Shown here: positions 49,095-56,552 of the stretch, piece by piece
How the letters are laid out: each line of letters starts with the position of its first letter
Position numbering within the stretch: position 1 is the first letter of the stretch
Origin: Polynucleobacter sp. es-MAR-4
Lineage (GTDB): Bacteria; Pseudomonadota; Gammaproteobacteria; Burkholderiales; Burkholderiaceae
Reading direction: 5' to 3'
Assembly (NCBI RefSeq): GCF_018882055.1
Contig: NZ_JACVPF010000001.1
Coordinates: forward strand, 744,001-808,000
DNA: 64,000 nt
The notes under the pieces: model-generated
The model's input: the letters and a program-made list of their open reading frames with translations, nothing else
The model's database searches: none
Told to the model about the DNA's origin: nothing
Position numbers and translations under genes: made by a program

Positions 49095-49472
49095 TTACTT
49101 CAGCGCCTGGTAAGTCAAGATCCCCAAAAACGTTAAGGATAGTGAGCCAACTACATTCAGCATTACTGTCCCAAACGCCCAGGCAAGCTCTCCACGCTGC
49201 ATGAAAGTCACTACATCAGCAGAAAAGCTAGAGAAAGTCGTGAGACCACCCAAGAAACCCGTAACGATGAGTAACTTCCACTCGGGGGAAAGGCTTGGGT
49301 TGTTACCAAAAAAGGCTATAGCGATTCCAATCAAGTAGCCGCCAACCATATTAGAAATAAAGGTTCCCAAAGGAAGCGTGACGGCAAGGCTGACGGTCGC
49401 AAGATTAAATCCCGCTCTCAGTAAAGCTCCAAGACCAGCGCCACAGAAAATTGCAAGAATAGATAGCCACAT
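49095..49472 (-). CDS. crcB: Fluoride ion channel CrcB (Fluc)
   Basis: Exports fluoride through a dual-topology membrane dimer. It has 125 residues and four helices. Signature stretches are GAGLGALLRAGFNL, TFISNMVGGYLIG (channel asparagine) and TGFLGGLTTFSSFSAD. It starts 10 bases after the dioxygenase gene on the same strand. I saw no fluoride riboswitch upstream of either gene, so control by fluoride is not supported here. Confidence 0.94.
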   Translation of the reverse strand: MWLSILAIFCGAGLGALLRAGFNLATVSLAVTLPLGTFISNMVGGYLIGIAIAFFGNNPSLSPEWKLLIVTGFLGGLTTFSSFSADVVTFMQRGELAWAFGTVMLNVVGSLSLTFLGILTYQALK

Positions 49473-49481
49473 AATAAATAT

Positions 49482-50261
49482 TTATTGAATTAAAAAAGTA
49501 AGCATGCTGATGGAACCCATTTCTATTCCATCCACCAATACTCGCGAATCCTCCCCGCCTTCCTGCTGGGCAAGCACATACAAAGCTGGCCAATAATGCT
49601 CGGGGGTTGGAATGGATAAATGAGCGGCATCACCAAATTGCTCCCATTGAATCAAAGTTTCATGGTGATTTGCCTTCATCTCCGAAACAAAGAAATGATT
49701 GAACTCTTTAGCCCACAGGTAAGGTTCTGCACCCTGCTCCCAATGAATGGTTCGCAGGTTATGCACCACATTGCCACTAGCCAGAATCAAAATATTCTCG
49801 TCACGTAAAGGGCGTAATTTTTTAGCGAGCTCGTAATGTTCATCTGAAGATAAGGAGCCGTCTAAGCTCAACTGAACCACGGGAACATCAGCATCGGGAT
49901 AGAGATATTTAAGGACAGACCAGGCACCATGATCAATGCCCCATTCATTCTCTTCAAGCACAACCGGAATATCCAGCAATTCTTTGACGCGATCTGCGAG
50001 GGCAGGACTGCCTGGTGCCGGATATTGAATATCAAACAAGGCTTGCGGAAACCCACCAAAGTCATGAATCGTTTTAGGTTTGAGCATTGCAGTAACCCAG
50101 ACTCCACGGGTTACCCAATGTGCTGAGATGACTAAGATTGCATCTGGGCGCTTGAGTGATTTACCAAGACTGGCCCAAGCAGCTGTATAGCGGTTGGGCT
50201 CAATGGCATACATCGGACTGCCATGGCCAGCAAATACTGCAGGTTGGCGATGGCTAGTCAT
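49482..50261 (-). CDS. LigB/DODA-type extradiol dioxygenase (YgiD-like)
   Basis: A 259-residue class III extradiol dioxygenase fold protein. Metal and active-site histidines are visible in FAGHGSPMYAIEPN (about residue 13), ISAHWVTRGVWVT (about 47) and EWGIDHGAWSVLKYLYP (about 117). The E. coli homologue YgiD can open the ring of DOPA; the natural substrate in free-living bacteria is unknown. It lies just upstream of crcB, and a 45-codon membrane-peptide gene lies 9 bases upstream on the same strand. Confidence 0.88.
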   Translation of the reverse strand: MTSHRQPAVFAGHGSPMYAIEPNRYTAAWASLGKSLKRPDAILVISAHWVTRGVWVTAMLKPKTIHDFGGFPQALFDIQYPAPGSPALADRVKELLDIPVVLEENEWGIDHGAWSVLKYLYPDADVPVVQLSLDGSLSSDEHYELAKKLRPLRDENILILASGNVVHNLRTIHWEQGAEPYLWAKEFNHFFVSEMKANHHETLIQWEQFGDAAHLSIPTPEHYWPALYVLAQQEGGEDSRVLVDGIEMGSISMLTFLIQ

Positions 50262-50270
50262 TAATGCGGA

Positions 50271-50408
50271 TTAACCGAATACGTAACCAGTATGGGCTGC
50301 AACCAATGCAAACAAAATAGCCAAGCTAGTAGCGGCCGCCAACATCACGATCAAAGTGATGATTTTCTTGTTGACTTCGTCTTTCGACTCTTTATGCCAT
50401 TCATTCAT
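50271..50408 (-). CDS. 45-residue single-span membrane protein
   Basis: A small gene below usual length cut-offs. ATG at 50408 is preceded by GAGGA at ideal spacing (TGAGGATTTAGC). The peptide starts MNEWHKESKDEVNKK, then one hydrophobic helix (about residues 16-37, IITLIVMLAAATSLAILFAL) and a short end TGYVFG. The positive charges before the helix predict N-terminus inside. It ends 9 bases before the dioxygenase gene on the same strand, so it probably heads the dioxygenase-crcB unit. No family recognised; an ordinary one-helix regulator or subunit peptide is likely. Confidence 0.65.
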   Translation of the reverse strand: MNEWHKESKDEVNKKIITLIVMLAAATSLAILFALVAAHTGYVFG

Positions 50409-50452
50409 GCTAAATCCTCATTAAACACATTAATTGGTGCTGCAATTATCCA

Positions 50453-50620
50453 CTATCGGCCGCGGCCGGCCTTGCGCATCATGGCTTTTCCGCCTCCAAA
50501 GCCTGCTTGAGGCCTACCGCCAGGACCAGATGGGCCTTTTGGGGCTGGTGGACGGGCTACCGGCTTTGCTGCTACGGGCTTAGCTGGGGTTTTTGATTCA
50601 GGTTTTTTATCGTCAGTCAC
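50453..50620 (-). CDS. 55-residue Pro/Ala/Lys-rich small protein
   Basis: A small gene starting with GTG at 50620, preceded by AGGAG at good spacing (ATAGGAGCAAAAA). The peptide begins TDDKKPESKTP and is rich in Lys, Pro and Ala, then Gly and Arg (GPSGPGGRPQAGFGGGKAMMRKAGRGR at positions 29-55). It is predicted disordered and basic, with no signal or membrane helix. It lies upstream of the 45-residue gene and divergent from the M50 protease. I do not recognise it; a nucleic-acid or ribosome-binding role is only a guess. Confidence 0.6.
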   Translation of the reverse strand: MTDDKKPESKTPAKPVAAKPVARPPAPKGPSGPGGRPQAGFGGGKAMMRKAGRGR

Positions 50621-50648
50621 TTTTTGCTCCTATGGATATCATATTGCC

Positions 50649-51311
50649 ATGATTACTGACTATTCTATCCAAGCTATTGCCATTAACGCGATTCCCTTGA
50701 TTTTTGCCATCACTATCCATGAGGCAGCCCACGGCTATGCGGCCCGTCATTTTGGTGACAATACTGCCTATATGCTAGGTAGAGTCAGCCTCAACCCCAT
50801 TAAACATATAGATCCAGTGGGGACAATCCTGATCCCACTTATGCTGATTTTGGCTAGTTCACCATTTTTAATTGGTTATGCCAAGCCAGTGCCGGTGAAC
50901 TTTGGGCGCTTGCGCAACCCACGCATTGACTCAATTTGGGTGGCCTTAGCAGGGCCAGGCTCAAACTTCGCTCAGGCACTGATTTGGGCCGTTCTCTTGA
51001 TTGCCCTAATTGGATTTGGGGTTGATGAACGGTTCTTATTAGCGATGTCACAAGCTGGCATTACTTGGAATTTAGTCCTCTTGGTGTTCAATCTATTCCC
51101 TCTGCCACCCCTTGATGGGGGTCGCATCTTATCTAGCCTATTGCCAGCGCGCCAATCTATTGCTTTTGGGAAGCTGGAGCCCTGGGGTTTCTTCATCGTT
51201 CTCGGGTTGGTGTTCACCGGAATAATCGGTAGTTTTTGGATGGAGCCTTTGATAGCTTTTTTCAAATCCATCATCTACTTTATGACTTTACCTTTGCAGA
51301 TGCTTTTCTAG
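50649..51311 (+). CDS. Site-2 protease family (M50) membrane metalloprotease
   Basis: Intramembrane zinc protease of 220 residues. The HExxH motif is in TIHEAAHGYAARHFGD (about residues 24-28), and the third-ligand motif is LFPLPPLDGGRIL (about 155). It is the short S2P form without PDZ or CBS domains, often labelled YwhC-like. Substrates of this form are unknown; some cleave membrane-bound regulators. The start ATG lies 28 bases from the divergent 55-codon gene, so the two share a promoter region. Confidence 0.9.
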   Translation: MITDYSIQAIAINAIPLIFAITIHEAAHGYAARHFGDNTAYMLGRVSLNPIKHIDPVGTILIPLMLILASSPFLIGYAKPVPVNFGRLRNPRIDSIWVALAGPGSNFAQALIWAVLLIALIGFGVDERFLLAMSQAGITWNLVLLVFNLFPLPPLDGGRILSSLLPARQSIAFGKLEPWGFFIVLGLVFTGIIGSFWMEPLIAFFKSIIYFMTLPLQMLF

Positions 51312-51399
51312 GCGTCCAATCGGCAAAAAGCATTATTCGGGAGTATGCTTAATGCATGCTTTCTTACCCTCATCTTTATTGAAATGATTGGAGCACCTT

Positions 51400-51852
51400 A
51401 TGAAACTCAAACACCTTGTCTTGGCCACCCTTCTACCAACACTGCTCGCAAGTGCAGGTTTTGCTTATGCGCAATTTAAGAAGCCAGAAGATGCCATTAA
51501 ATATCGTCAGAACGTATTTAACGTGATGGCCACTTCTTTTGGAAAAATCGGCGCAGTGGTCAAAGGTGAAGCGCCATTCAATAAAGAGGAAGTAGCCAAA
51601 AATGCAGCCGTTGTTGCAATGCTCTCTACTTTGCCATGGCAAGCTTTTGGCCCCGGTACCGAAGGCGGCAATGCACTTCCAGGCGTTTGGTCAGACAACG
51701 CAAAATTTAAAGCGGCTGGAGAAAAAATGCAGCTGGCTGTAGCCAACCTCAATACTGCTGCACAGTCAGGCGATCAAGAGGCAATCAAGAAGGCTTTTGG
51801 TGCCGCTGGCGCCACCTGCAAAGGTTGTCATGATGACTTTAAGAAAAAGTGA
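51400..51852 (+). CDS. Cytochrome c class II (c'-type)
   Basis: Periplasmic four-helix cytochrome of 150 residues. The signal peptide (about 1-23) ends FAYAQF; the heme motif CKGCH is near the C-terminus (about residue 140), as in class II c-type cytochromes. GGAG lies 6-7 bases before the ATG at 51400; a TTG 12 bases upstream lies too close to the same site. It ends exactly where the convergent cytochrome b561 gene ends (no gap). The pair may move electrons across the membrane, or the c' may bind NO. Confidence 0.9.
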   Translation: MKLKHLVLATLLPTLLASAGFAYAQFKKPEDAIKYRQNVFNVMATSFGKIGAVVKGEAPFNKEEVAKNAAVVAMLSTLPWQAFGPGTEGGNALPGVWSDNAKFKAAGEKMQLAVANLNTAAQSGDQEAIKKAFGAAGATCKGCHDDFKKK

Positions 51853-52533
51853 TCAGCGAGTAATGAAGTAACCCAGAGTTATAGCAATCAGGCTCAGCAG
51901 CAATAAAGCAAGGCCGCGTTGCAAACCTCCGTCCTTGGAGGCTTGACCCAAGTCAGCAGGCAGATATTTTGCCTCTTCACTTGGGTCAATTTCTTTATCA
52001 CCCAACAACATCGGTTTAATTAAATTCTCACCTTTGAATTTTTGATAATAGAAAATTGCACAGAGGTGGATGACGATTAGAGCAATCAGAATCTTTTCGT
52101 TCTGGCGGTGAATTGAAGTTAGAAACTCAACCGTCCCACTGGAAACATATTTTGCAAATGGTCCTTTAAAAGCAATATCGTCATTTGCAAACAAACCAGT
52201 TACCGCTTGAAGTCCAACGGAAAAGAGTAGTCCCAGAACAGATAAAGCACCTAAGGGGTTATGCCCAAGACCAGCTTTAGCTTTTCCGGATAAATAGTTC
52301 AGCAAGCCTTTAGGGCTTGGTACGAAATGAATAAAGCGTGCATGGTGGGAGCCAATCAAGCCCCAGCAGATCCTGAAAATAATTAAGCTTAGAACGCAGT
52401 AACCAATTCGAGCATGGAAATCCATGGCATTACCGCCAATCTTGACAGTAATGAAGCTCAGAACAATGCAAACGACCAAGAGCCAGTGAAACAGGCGGAT
52501 CGGTAAATCCCAGACACGAATGATTTTTTTCAT
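51853..52533 (-). CDS. Cytochrome b561-type membrane protein
   Basis: A 226-residue di-heme membrane cytochrome. The start IRVWDLPIRLFHWLLVV gives the first heme histidine, and others are in FHARIGYCVL (about 40), GHNPLGAL (about 92) and LIVIHLCAIFYYQKFKGE (about 155). There are four to five helices plus one at the C-terminus (LALLLLSLIAITLGYF). Such proteins pass electrons from the quinone pool to periplasmic c-type cytochromes. The neighbouring class II cytochrome c, convergent and flush with its end, is a plausible partner. Confidence 0.87.
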   Translation of the reverse strand: MKKIIRVWDLPIRLFHWLLVVCIVLSFITVKIGGNAMDFHARIGYCVLSLIIFRICWGLIGSHHARFIHFVPSPKGLLNYLSGKAKAGLGHNPLGALSVLGLLFSVGLQAVTGLFANDDIAFKGPFAKYVSSGTVEFLTSIHRQNEKILIALIVIHLCAIFYYQKFKGENLIKPMLLGDKEIDPSEEAKYLPADLGQASKDGGLQRGLALLLLSLIAITLGYFITR

Positions 52534-52572
52534 CTAAGGAGAATAAATCAATGCGAAGCCCTGCCCCCTGAT

Positions 52573-53514
52573 TTATTTAATCTCAGGCAAATCCTTTTGA
52601 ATGATCTTTAAACCTTCACGCAAGGCTTCCTGATAGCGCTCTCGCTCAGCTTTCATAGTTTCTGCAGTCCAGGAATAAAAACCTTCACCGGTTTTCATGC
52701 CCAACTTGCCACTAGCAATGCGATCGCTTAGACACTTCGCAATATCAGGGGAATTGTTCAGGGTCGGGTATATCGTCGCACCACCAGCACCATGCACATC
52801 TAAACCAGCATGATCTCTCTGCATTGCAGGTCCTGCGGCGATATAACGAAAACCAAAACCAAATCGAACAGCCTTATCAATATCCTCTAAGCTAGCAATC
52901 CCAGCATCAACCATAGCGAAGGCTTCCCGCGACAAAGCGTGCTGCAAGCGATTCGCTAAAAAACCAGGTAAATCTTTTTTCACGGTCACTGGCACCATGC
53001 CACATGCCGTCATCAAACGAGAAAGGATTTCTCCCACCATAGGGGAAGTCTTCTCTCCATAAACCACCTCGACACAAGGCACCAAGTGAGCAGGCATAAA
53101 GAAATGCAAACCAATCATTCTTGCAGACGTCTTTAAGCCTTTTGAAATATCGCTAATCGGAAAGCTCGTGCTATTGCTTGCTAGGACCGCTTCTGGCTTT
53201 GCGTACTGCTCCAACTTAGCAAAGAGCTCCTGCTTAATATCCAAACGCTCGGGCACGCACTCAATTACCAAATCCACCTCGGACCAGTCCACCTCCTCGA
53301 GGGAGCCGGCCGTTGAGAGTAAGTGCAAGCGATGCTCATAACCCAGATCAATCATGGTGTTGGCAAAGTAATCCGGTAAAAGTGCACGACGCTCCGTAGT
53401 GGGCTCCAGAACCTGAACAGCGCAACCCCCTCGCGCGCATACAGCCGCCACATCAGCACCCATGGTGCCGCCACCAACAACGACGACTTTTGTTTCAGAC
53501 GGGGTAAACAACAT
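52573..53514 (-). CDS. 3-hydroxyacyl-CoA dehydrogenase-family protein, copy 1
   Basis: NAD-dependent dehydrogenase of 313 residues, related to hydroxyacyl-CoA, L-gulonate and carnitine dehydrogenases. The NAD motif is VVVVGGGTMGADVA near the start. Active-site features are ASNSTSFPIS (Ser), HFFMPAHLVP (His) and GFLANRLQHAL (Asn). MPAH replaces the NPxP of true beta-oxidation enzymes, so a hydroxy-acid substrate is more likely. GGAG is well spaced for the ATG at 53514; another ATG two codons earlier is too close. It is divergent from the 2-hydroxyacid dehydrogenase across an 84-base gap with a candidate operator. A paralogue lies at 59.9 kb. Confidence 0.85.
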   Translation of the reverse strand: MLFTPSETKVVVVGGGTMGADVAAVCARGGCAVQVLEPTTERRALLPDYFANTMIDLGYEHRLHLLSTAGSLEEVDWSEVDLVIECVPERLDIKQELFAKLEQYAKPEAVLASNSTSFPISDISKGLKTSARMIGLHFFMPAHLVPCVEVVYGEKTSPMVGEILSRLMTACGMVPVTVKKDLPGFLANRLQHALSREAFAMVDAGIASLEDIDKAVRFGFGFRYIAAGPAMQRDHAGLDVHGAGGATIYPTLNNSPDIAKCLSDRIASGKLGMKTGEGFYSWTAETMKAERERYQEALREGLKIIQKDLPEIK

Positions 53515-53541
53515 TTCCATTTCTCCTTCGGGGGCAAGATA

Positions 53542-53556
53542 AGGATTACAAATCCT
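53542..53556. promoter_or_regulatory. Candidate operator, 6-3-6 inverted repeat
   Basis: AGGATT ACA AATCCT is a perfect inverted repeat in the 84-base gap between divergent catabolic genes. TTACAAT, a possible -10, lies next to it at 53558-53564 on the plus strand. Its placement suits a regulator binding site controlling the transport cluster, but no regulator gene is nearby. Confidence 0.4.
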
Positions 53557-53598
53557 CTTACAATGATTTCATTATTCCAATAAAAAAGTAAGTGAGAC

Positions 53599-54528
53599 AT
53601 GATCCCAGTCAATTCGGTACTGCAGGTCGGGCAATTTCCAGAAATAATGCAAATGGAAATTGATAAGCGACTCAGCACAACTAAACTGCTAGATCCTCAG
53701 GGTGCAGTTCCTGATGGCAACTTCACGGCCATCTTGACCCGCTCTAACACCACGCTTCCACAAAAGTTGTTAGAGCAAATACCCACCGTTCGCATGGTTG
53801 CTACCTGCGGAGTGGGTTACGACAACCTCCCCCTGGACTATCTTAGGGTTAATGGAATCAAAGCCAGCAATACTCCAGGCGTTCTGAATGACGCAGTTTG
53901 CGAGCTAGCGATTGGCATGCTATTTGGTTTATTGCGCCGCATTCCCGAGGCGCAGGAGTTTGTCAAAAGCACAGCTTGGGCTAAAGCACCATTCACCATC
54001 ACCACTACCTTAGCCGGCAAGTGTGTTGGCATTGCAGGAATGGGTCGCATTGGGCAAGATCTTGCAAAACGCTTAGAGCCTTTTAAGGTCAAATTGGCCT
54101 ATACCGGCCCAAGTCAAAAAGAACTCCCTTATCAGTACTTTCCCGATATCAAATCTTTAGCAAAGGCTTCTGACGTCCTTTTCCTTGCCTGCCCCGCTAA
54201 CCCAGAAACAGAAAAAATGGTTAATAGCGAAGTCCTGCAAGCCCTGGGCCCCCGGGGTTATCTCATTAATATTTCTCGTGGCAATGTAGTAGATGAGGCG
54301 GCACTTTTAGTTGCACTGCAGCAAAAAACCATTGCTGGCGCAGCACTTGATGTATTTGAAAATGAGCCAAATCCAAACGTCGGCTTCCTAAATATTGATA
54401 ATGTCTTACTAACGCCGCATATTGGAAGCGCAACTTCCGAAACGCGACAATTAATGACAAACCTAGCAATAGATAATTTAGAAGCTTTCTATAATAAAAA
54501 ACCACTTCTGACTGAAGTAAAAAATTAA
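53599..54528 (+). CDS. 2-hydroxyacid dehydrogenase (glyoxylate/hydroxypyruvate reductase-like)
   Basis: A 309-residue D-isomer-specific dehydrogenase. The NAD motif is CVGIAGMGRIGQDLAKRLEPF (about residue 147); catalytic Arg in INISRGNVVDE, Glu in DVFENEPNPN, His in LTPHIGSATSE (about 274). GAYDNLP-type stretch (CGVGYDNLP) is typical of glyoxylate/hydroxypyruvate reductases. It is first in the rightward cluster, 12 bases before the DapA-family gene, so it probably reduces or oxidises an intermediate of the same pathway. Confidence 0.88.
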   Translation: MIPVNSVLQVGQFPEIMQMEIDKRLSTTKLLDPQGAVPDGNFTAILTRSNTTLPQKLLEQIPTVRMVATCGVGYDNLPLDYLRVNGIKASNTPGVLNDAVCELAIGMLFGLLRRIPEAQEFVKSTAWAKAPFTITTTLAGKCVGIAGMGRIGQDLAKRLEPFKVKLAYTGPSQKELPYQYFPDIKSLAKASDVLFLACPANPETEKMVNSEVLQALGPRGYLINISRGNVVDEAALLVALQQKTIAGAALDVFENEPNPNVGFLNIDNVLLTPHIGSATSETRQLMTNLAIDNLEAFYNKKPLLTEVKN

Positions 54529-54540
54529 AACGGAGTAAGT

Positions 54541-55467
54541 ATGACAATTTCACTACACCCTTCCACGCTACCTGCGGTGCTTTCGCCTGTACTCACTCCC
54601 TTTAAAGCAGACGGCAGTCCCGATGCACAAAAATTACTAAAGCAATGCCAATGGCTCGGAGCTAATGGTGTTGGCCAAGCAATCTTCGGTACAAACTCGG
54701 AAGCCAATTCCATGTCCGCCCGTCAAAAGATGGCCACCTTAACAACCTTGGTTGAAGGCGGCTTAAACCCAGCGCACATGATGCCTGGTACGGGTGCCAC
54801 GTCCATTGACGCCACAGTTAGCATGACTTGCCATGCCCTGGATCACAAGTGCGCCGGTGTATTGATGCTGCCACCGTTCTACTACAAAGATATTACTGAT
54901 GATGGCCTTTTTGCCTACTTCTCGGAAGTGATTCAAAAAGTTGGCAATGCAGCATTGCAAATTTATATTTACAACATTCCACCAGTCACCAAAATCAATC
55001 TGAGCCTTTCTTTGCTAGAGCGCTTAGCTAAGGAATATCCAAAAACTGTTGTTGGCATGAAAGATAGCTCTGGTGACTGGGCTTACACAGAATCCGTCAT
55101 CAAGCTATTGGCACCATCTGGATTCCGCGTATATGCCGGTAGCGAAGTCTTCTTAATGCGTGCCCTGCGCGCAGGCGGAGTTGGCTGCATCTCAGCTACT
55201 GCTAACGTTAACCCTAGGGCTATCGCTGAATTAGCAGCCCATTGGAGAGAATCTGACGCAGATCAACGTCAAGCCGCCTTAGATCAAGTACGCTCCGTAT
55301 TTGCTCAATATCAAATGATTGCCGGTATGAAGACTGCGGTTGCACACTTCAGCAAAGATCCTGAGTGGTTGCGCGTACGCCCACCACTCATGCAGCTCAG
55401 CGCAGACCAGCAAGCAAAGCTATTGAGTGAGCTACAAAAGATTAATTTCAGCATGCCAGGCCTTTAA
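54541..55467 (+). CDS. DapA-family (dihydrodipicolinate synthase-like) lyase
   Basis: A 308-residue TIM-barrel aldolase or dehydratase acting through a Schiff base. The YNxP motif is in IYIYNIPPVTKI (about residue 140) and the reactive lysine in VVGMKDSSGDW (about 168). The early GTNSEANSMS stretch corresponds to the GTTGE loop. The surrounding transporter and dehydrogenases argue for a catabolic aldolase or dehydratase (keto-deoxy sugar acid or similar), not the lysine-pathway DapA. A GGAG site precedes the ATG. Confidence 0.85.
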   Translation: MTISLHPSTLPAVLSPVLTPFKADGSPDAQKLLKQCQWLGANGVGQAIFGTNSEANSMSARQKMATLTTLVEGGLNPAHMMPGTGATSIDATVSMTCHALDHKCAGVLMLPPFYYKDITDDGLFAYFSEVIQKVGNAALQIYIYNIPPVTKINLSLSLLERLAKEYPKTVVGMKDSSGDWAYTESVIKLLAPSGFRVYAGSEVFLMRALRAGGVGCISATANVNPRAIAELAAHWRESDADQRQAALDQVRSVFAQYQMIAGMKTAVAHFSKDPEWLRVRPPLMQLSADQQAKLLSELQKINFSMPGL

Positions 55468-55495
55468 TTAAATAGACGCAAAACAGGAGACAAAA

Positions 55496-56446
55496 ATGAA
55501 GCTTATTAAAATCATTGCTGTGACTATCACCATGTTGTTCGGTGCAGCGCAAGCACAAAACCTTTCTATTGCAACCGGCGGTACTGGCGGCGTTTACTAC
55601 CCTATGGGTGGTGGCTTAGCCTCAGTACTTTCTAGCAAAGTACCGGGCATGTCCGCAACTGCCGAAGTGACTGGTGGATCTGTAGACAACCTTAACCTCA
55701 TTGGTACAGGCAAACCTTACGTTGGCTTCTCCATGGCTGATGCTGCCAAAGATGCTAAAGATGGTGAAGGTAAATTTGCTAACAAGAAAGTAGATTTACG
55801 CACTCTGATGGTTCTCTATCCAAATCTCATGCACGTTGTGACAGTGGACTCCACTGGCATCAAGTCCATGAAGGACCTCAAAGGCAAGCGTGTTAGTACT
55901 GGCGCGCCAGGCAGTGCAACTGAAGTAATGGCTTTCCGCCTCCTCGAGGCAGCCGGCTTAGATAAAGACAAGGACGTCAAGCGCGAGCGTTTGAGCGTAG
56001 CCGAATCTGTTAACGCAGTAAAAGACCGCAAAATTGATGCCTTCTTCTGGGTTGGTGGTTTGCCAACTGCTGCTGTAACCGACCTTGCTAACAGCCCTGG
56101 CATGAAAATTGTCATGATTGATAACGCTGCGGAAGTAGCTGCCATGAATAAGAAATATGGCAATCTGTACTTTGCTGCTGATATCCCAAAAGAAACCTAT
56201 AGCGGTATGGGCAAAAACAATAAAGTAGCTGGTGTCGCCAATATTTTGGTAGTTAATGCCAATATGCCTGATGACGAAGCTTACAAAATTGTGAAAGCTG
56301 TTTTTGATAACAAACTTGAGTTGGTTCGTACCCACAAGGAATATATCAACGTAACCCTTGAGAATCAAAAACAAGCTTCTACTCCAATCACATATCACCC
56401 AGGTGCATTGAAGTACTACAAAGAAAAAAATATCAAAGTAAATTAA
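55496..56446 (+). CDS. TAXI-family TRAP transporter solute receptor
   Basis: Periplasmic receptor of 316 residues. The signal peptide ends AAQAQN (about residue 20), followed by the TAXI hallmark LSIATGGTGGVYYPMGGGLA. LKGKRVSTGAPGSATEVMA (about 125-143) is the typical ligand-hinge stretch. AGGAG stands before the ATG. The receptor is followed by a terminator and then the fused TRAP permease, an arrangement that gives more receptor than permease. Ligands of TAXI receptors include dicarboxylates and amino acids; none can be assigned here. Confidence 0.92.
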   Translation: MKLIKIIAVTITMLFGAAQAQNLSIATGGTGGVYYPMGGGLASVLSSKVPGMSATAEVTGGSVDNLNLIGTGKPYVGFSMADAAKDAKDGEGKFANKKVDLRTLMVLYPNLMHVVTVDSTGIKSMKDLKGKRVSTGAPGSATEVMAFRLLEAAGLDKDKDVKRERLSVAESVNAVKDRKIDAFFWVGGLPTAAVTDLANSPGMKIVMIDNAAEVAAMNKKYGNLYFAADIPKETYSGMGKNNKVAGVANILVVNANMPDDEAYKIVKAVFDNKLELVRTHKEYINVTLENQKQASTPITYHPGALKYYKEKNIKVN

Positions 56447-56464
56447 ATCAAATTCATTTTGAGC

Positions 56465-56497
56465 TCAGGAGTGTCTTCAGGCACTCCTGAATTTTTT
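56465..56497 (+). terminator. Intra-operon terminator between TAXI receptor and TRAP permease
   Basis: TCAGGAGTG and CACTCCTGA form a perfect 9-bp stem with an 8-base loop, followed by ATTTTTTG. It likely reduces read-through into the permease gene that starts 56 bases later. Confidence 0.85.
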
Positions 56498-56552
56498 GAT
56501 AGTTCCGTATTAGCAAGACAAAAAAGCTGTATATAAAAAAATAGGTAGAGAC

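Noticed and set aside
49473..50270. Fluoride riboswitch ahead of crcB
   Set aside because: crcB follows the dioxygenase gene by 9 bases and no pseudoknot-like motif was visible upstream of that gene.
55958..56398. 146-codon minus-strand frame
   Set aside because: Antisense to the TAXI receptor, which has a clear signal peptide and family motif.
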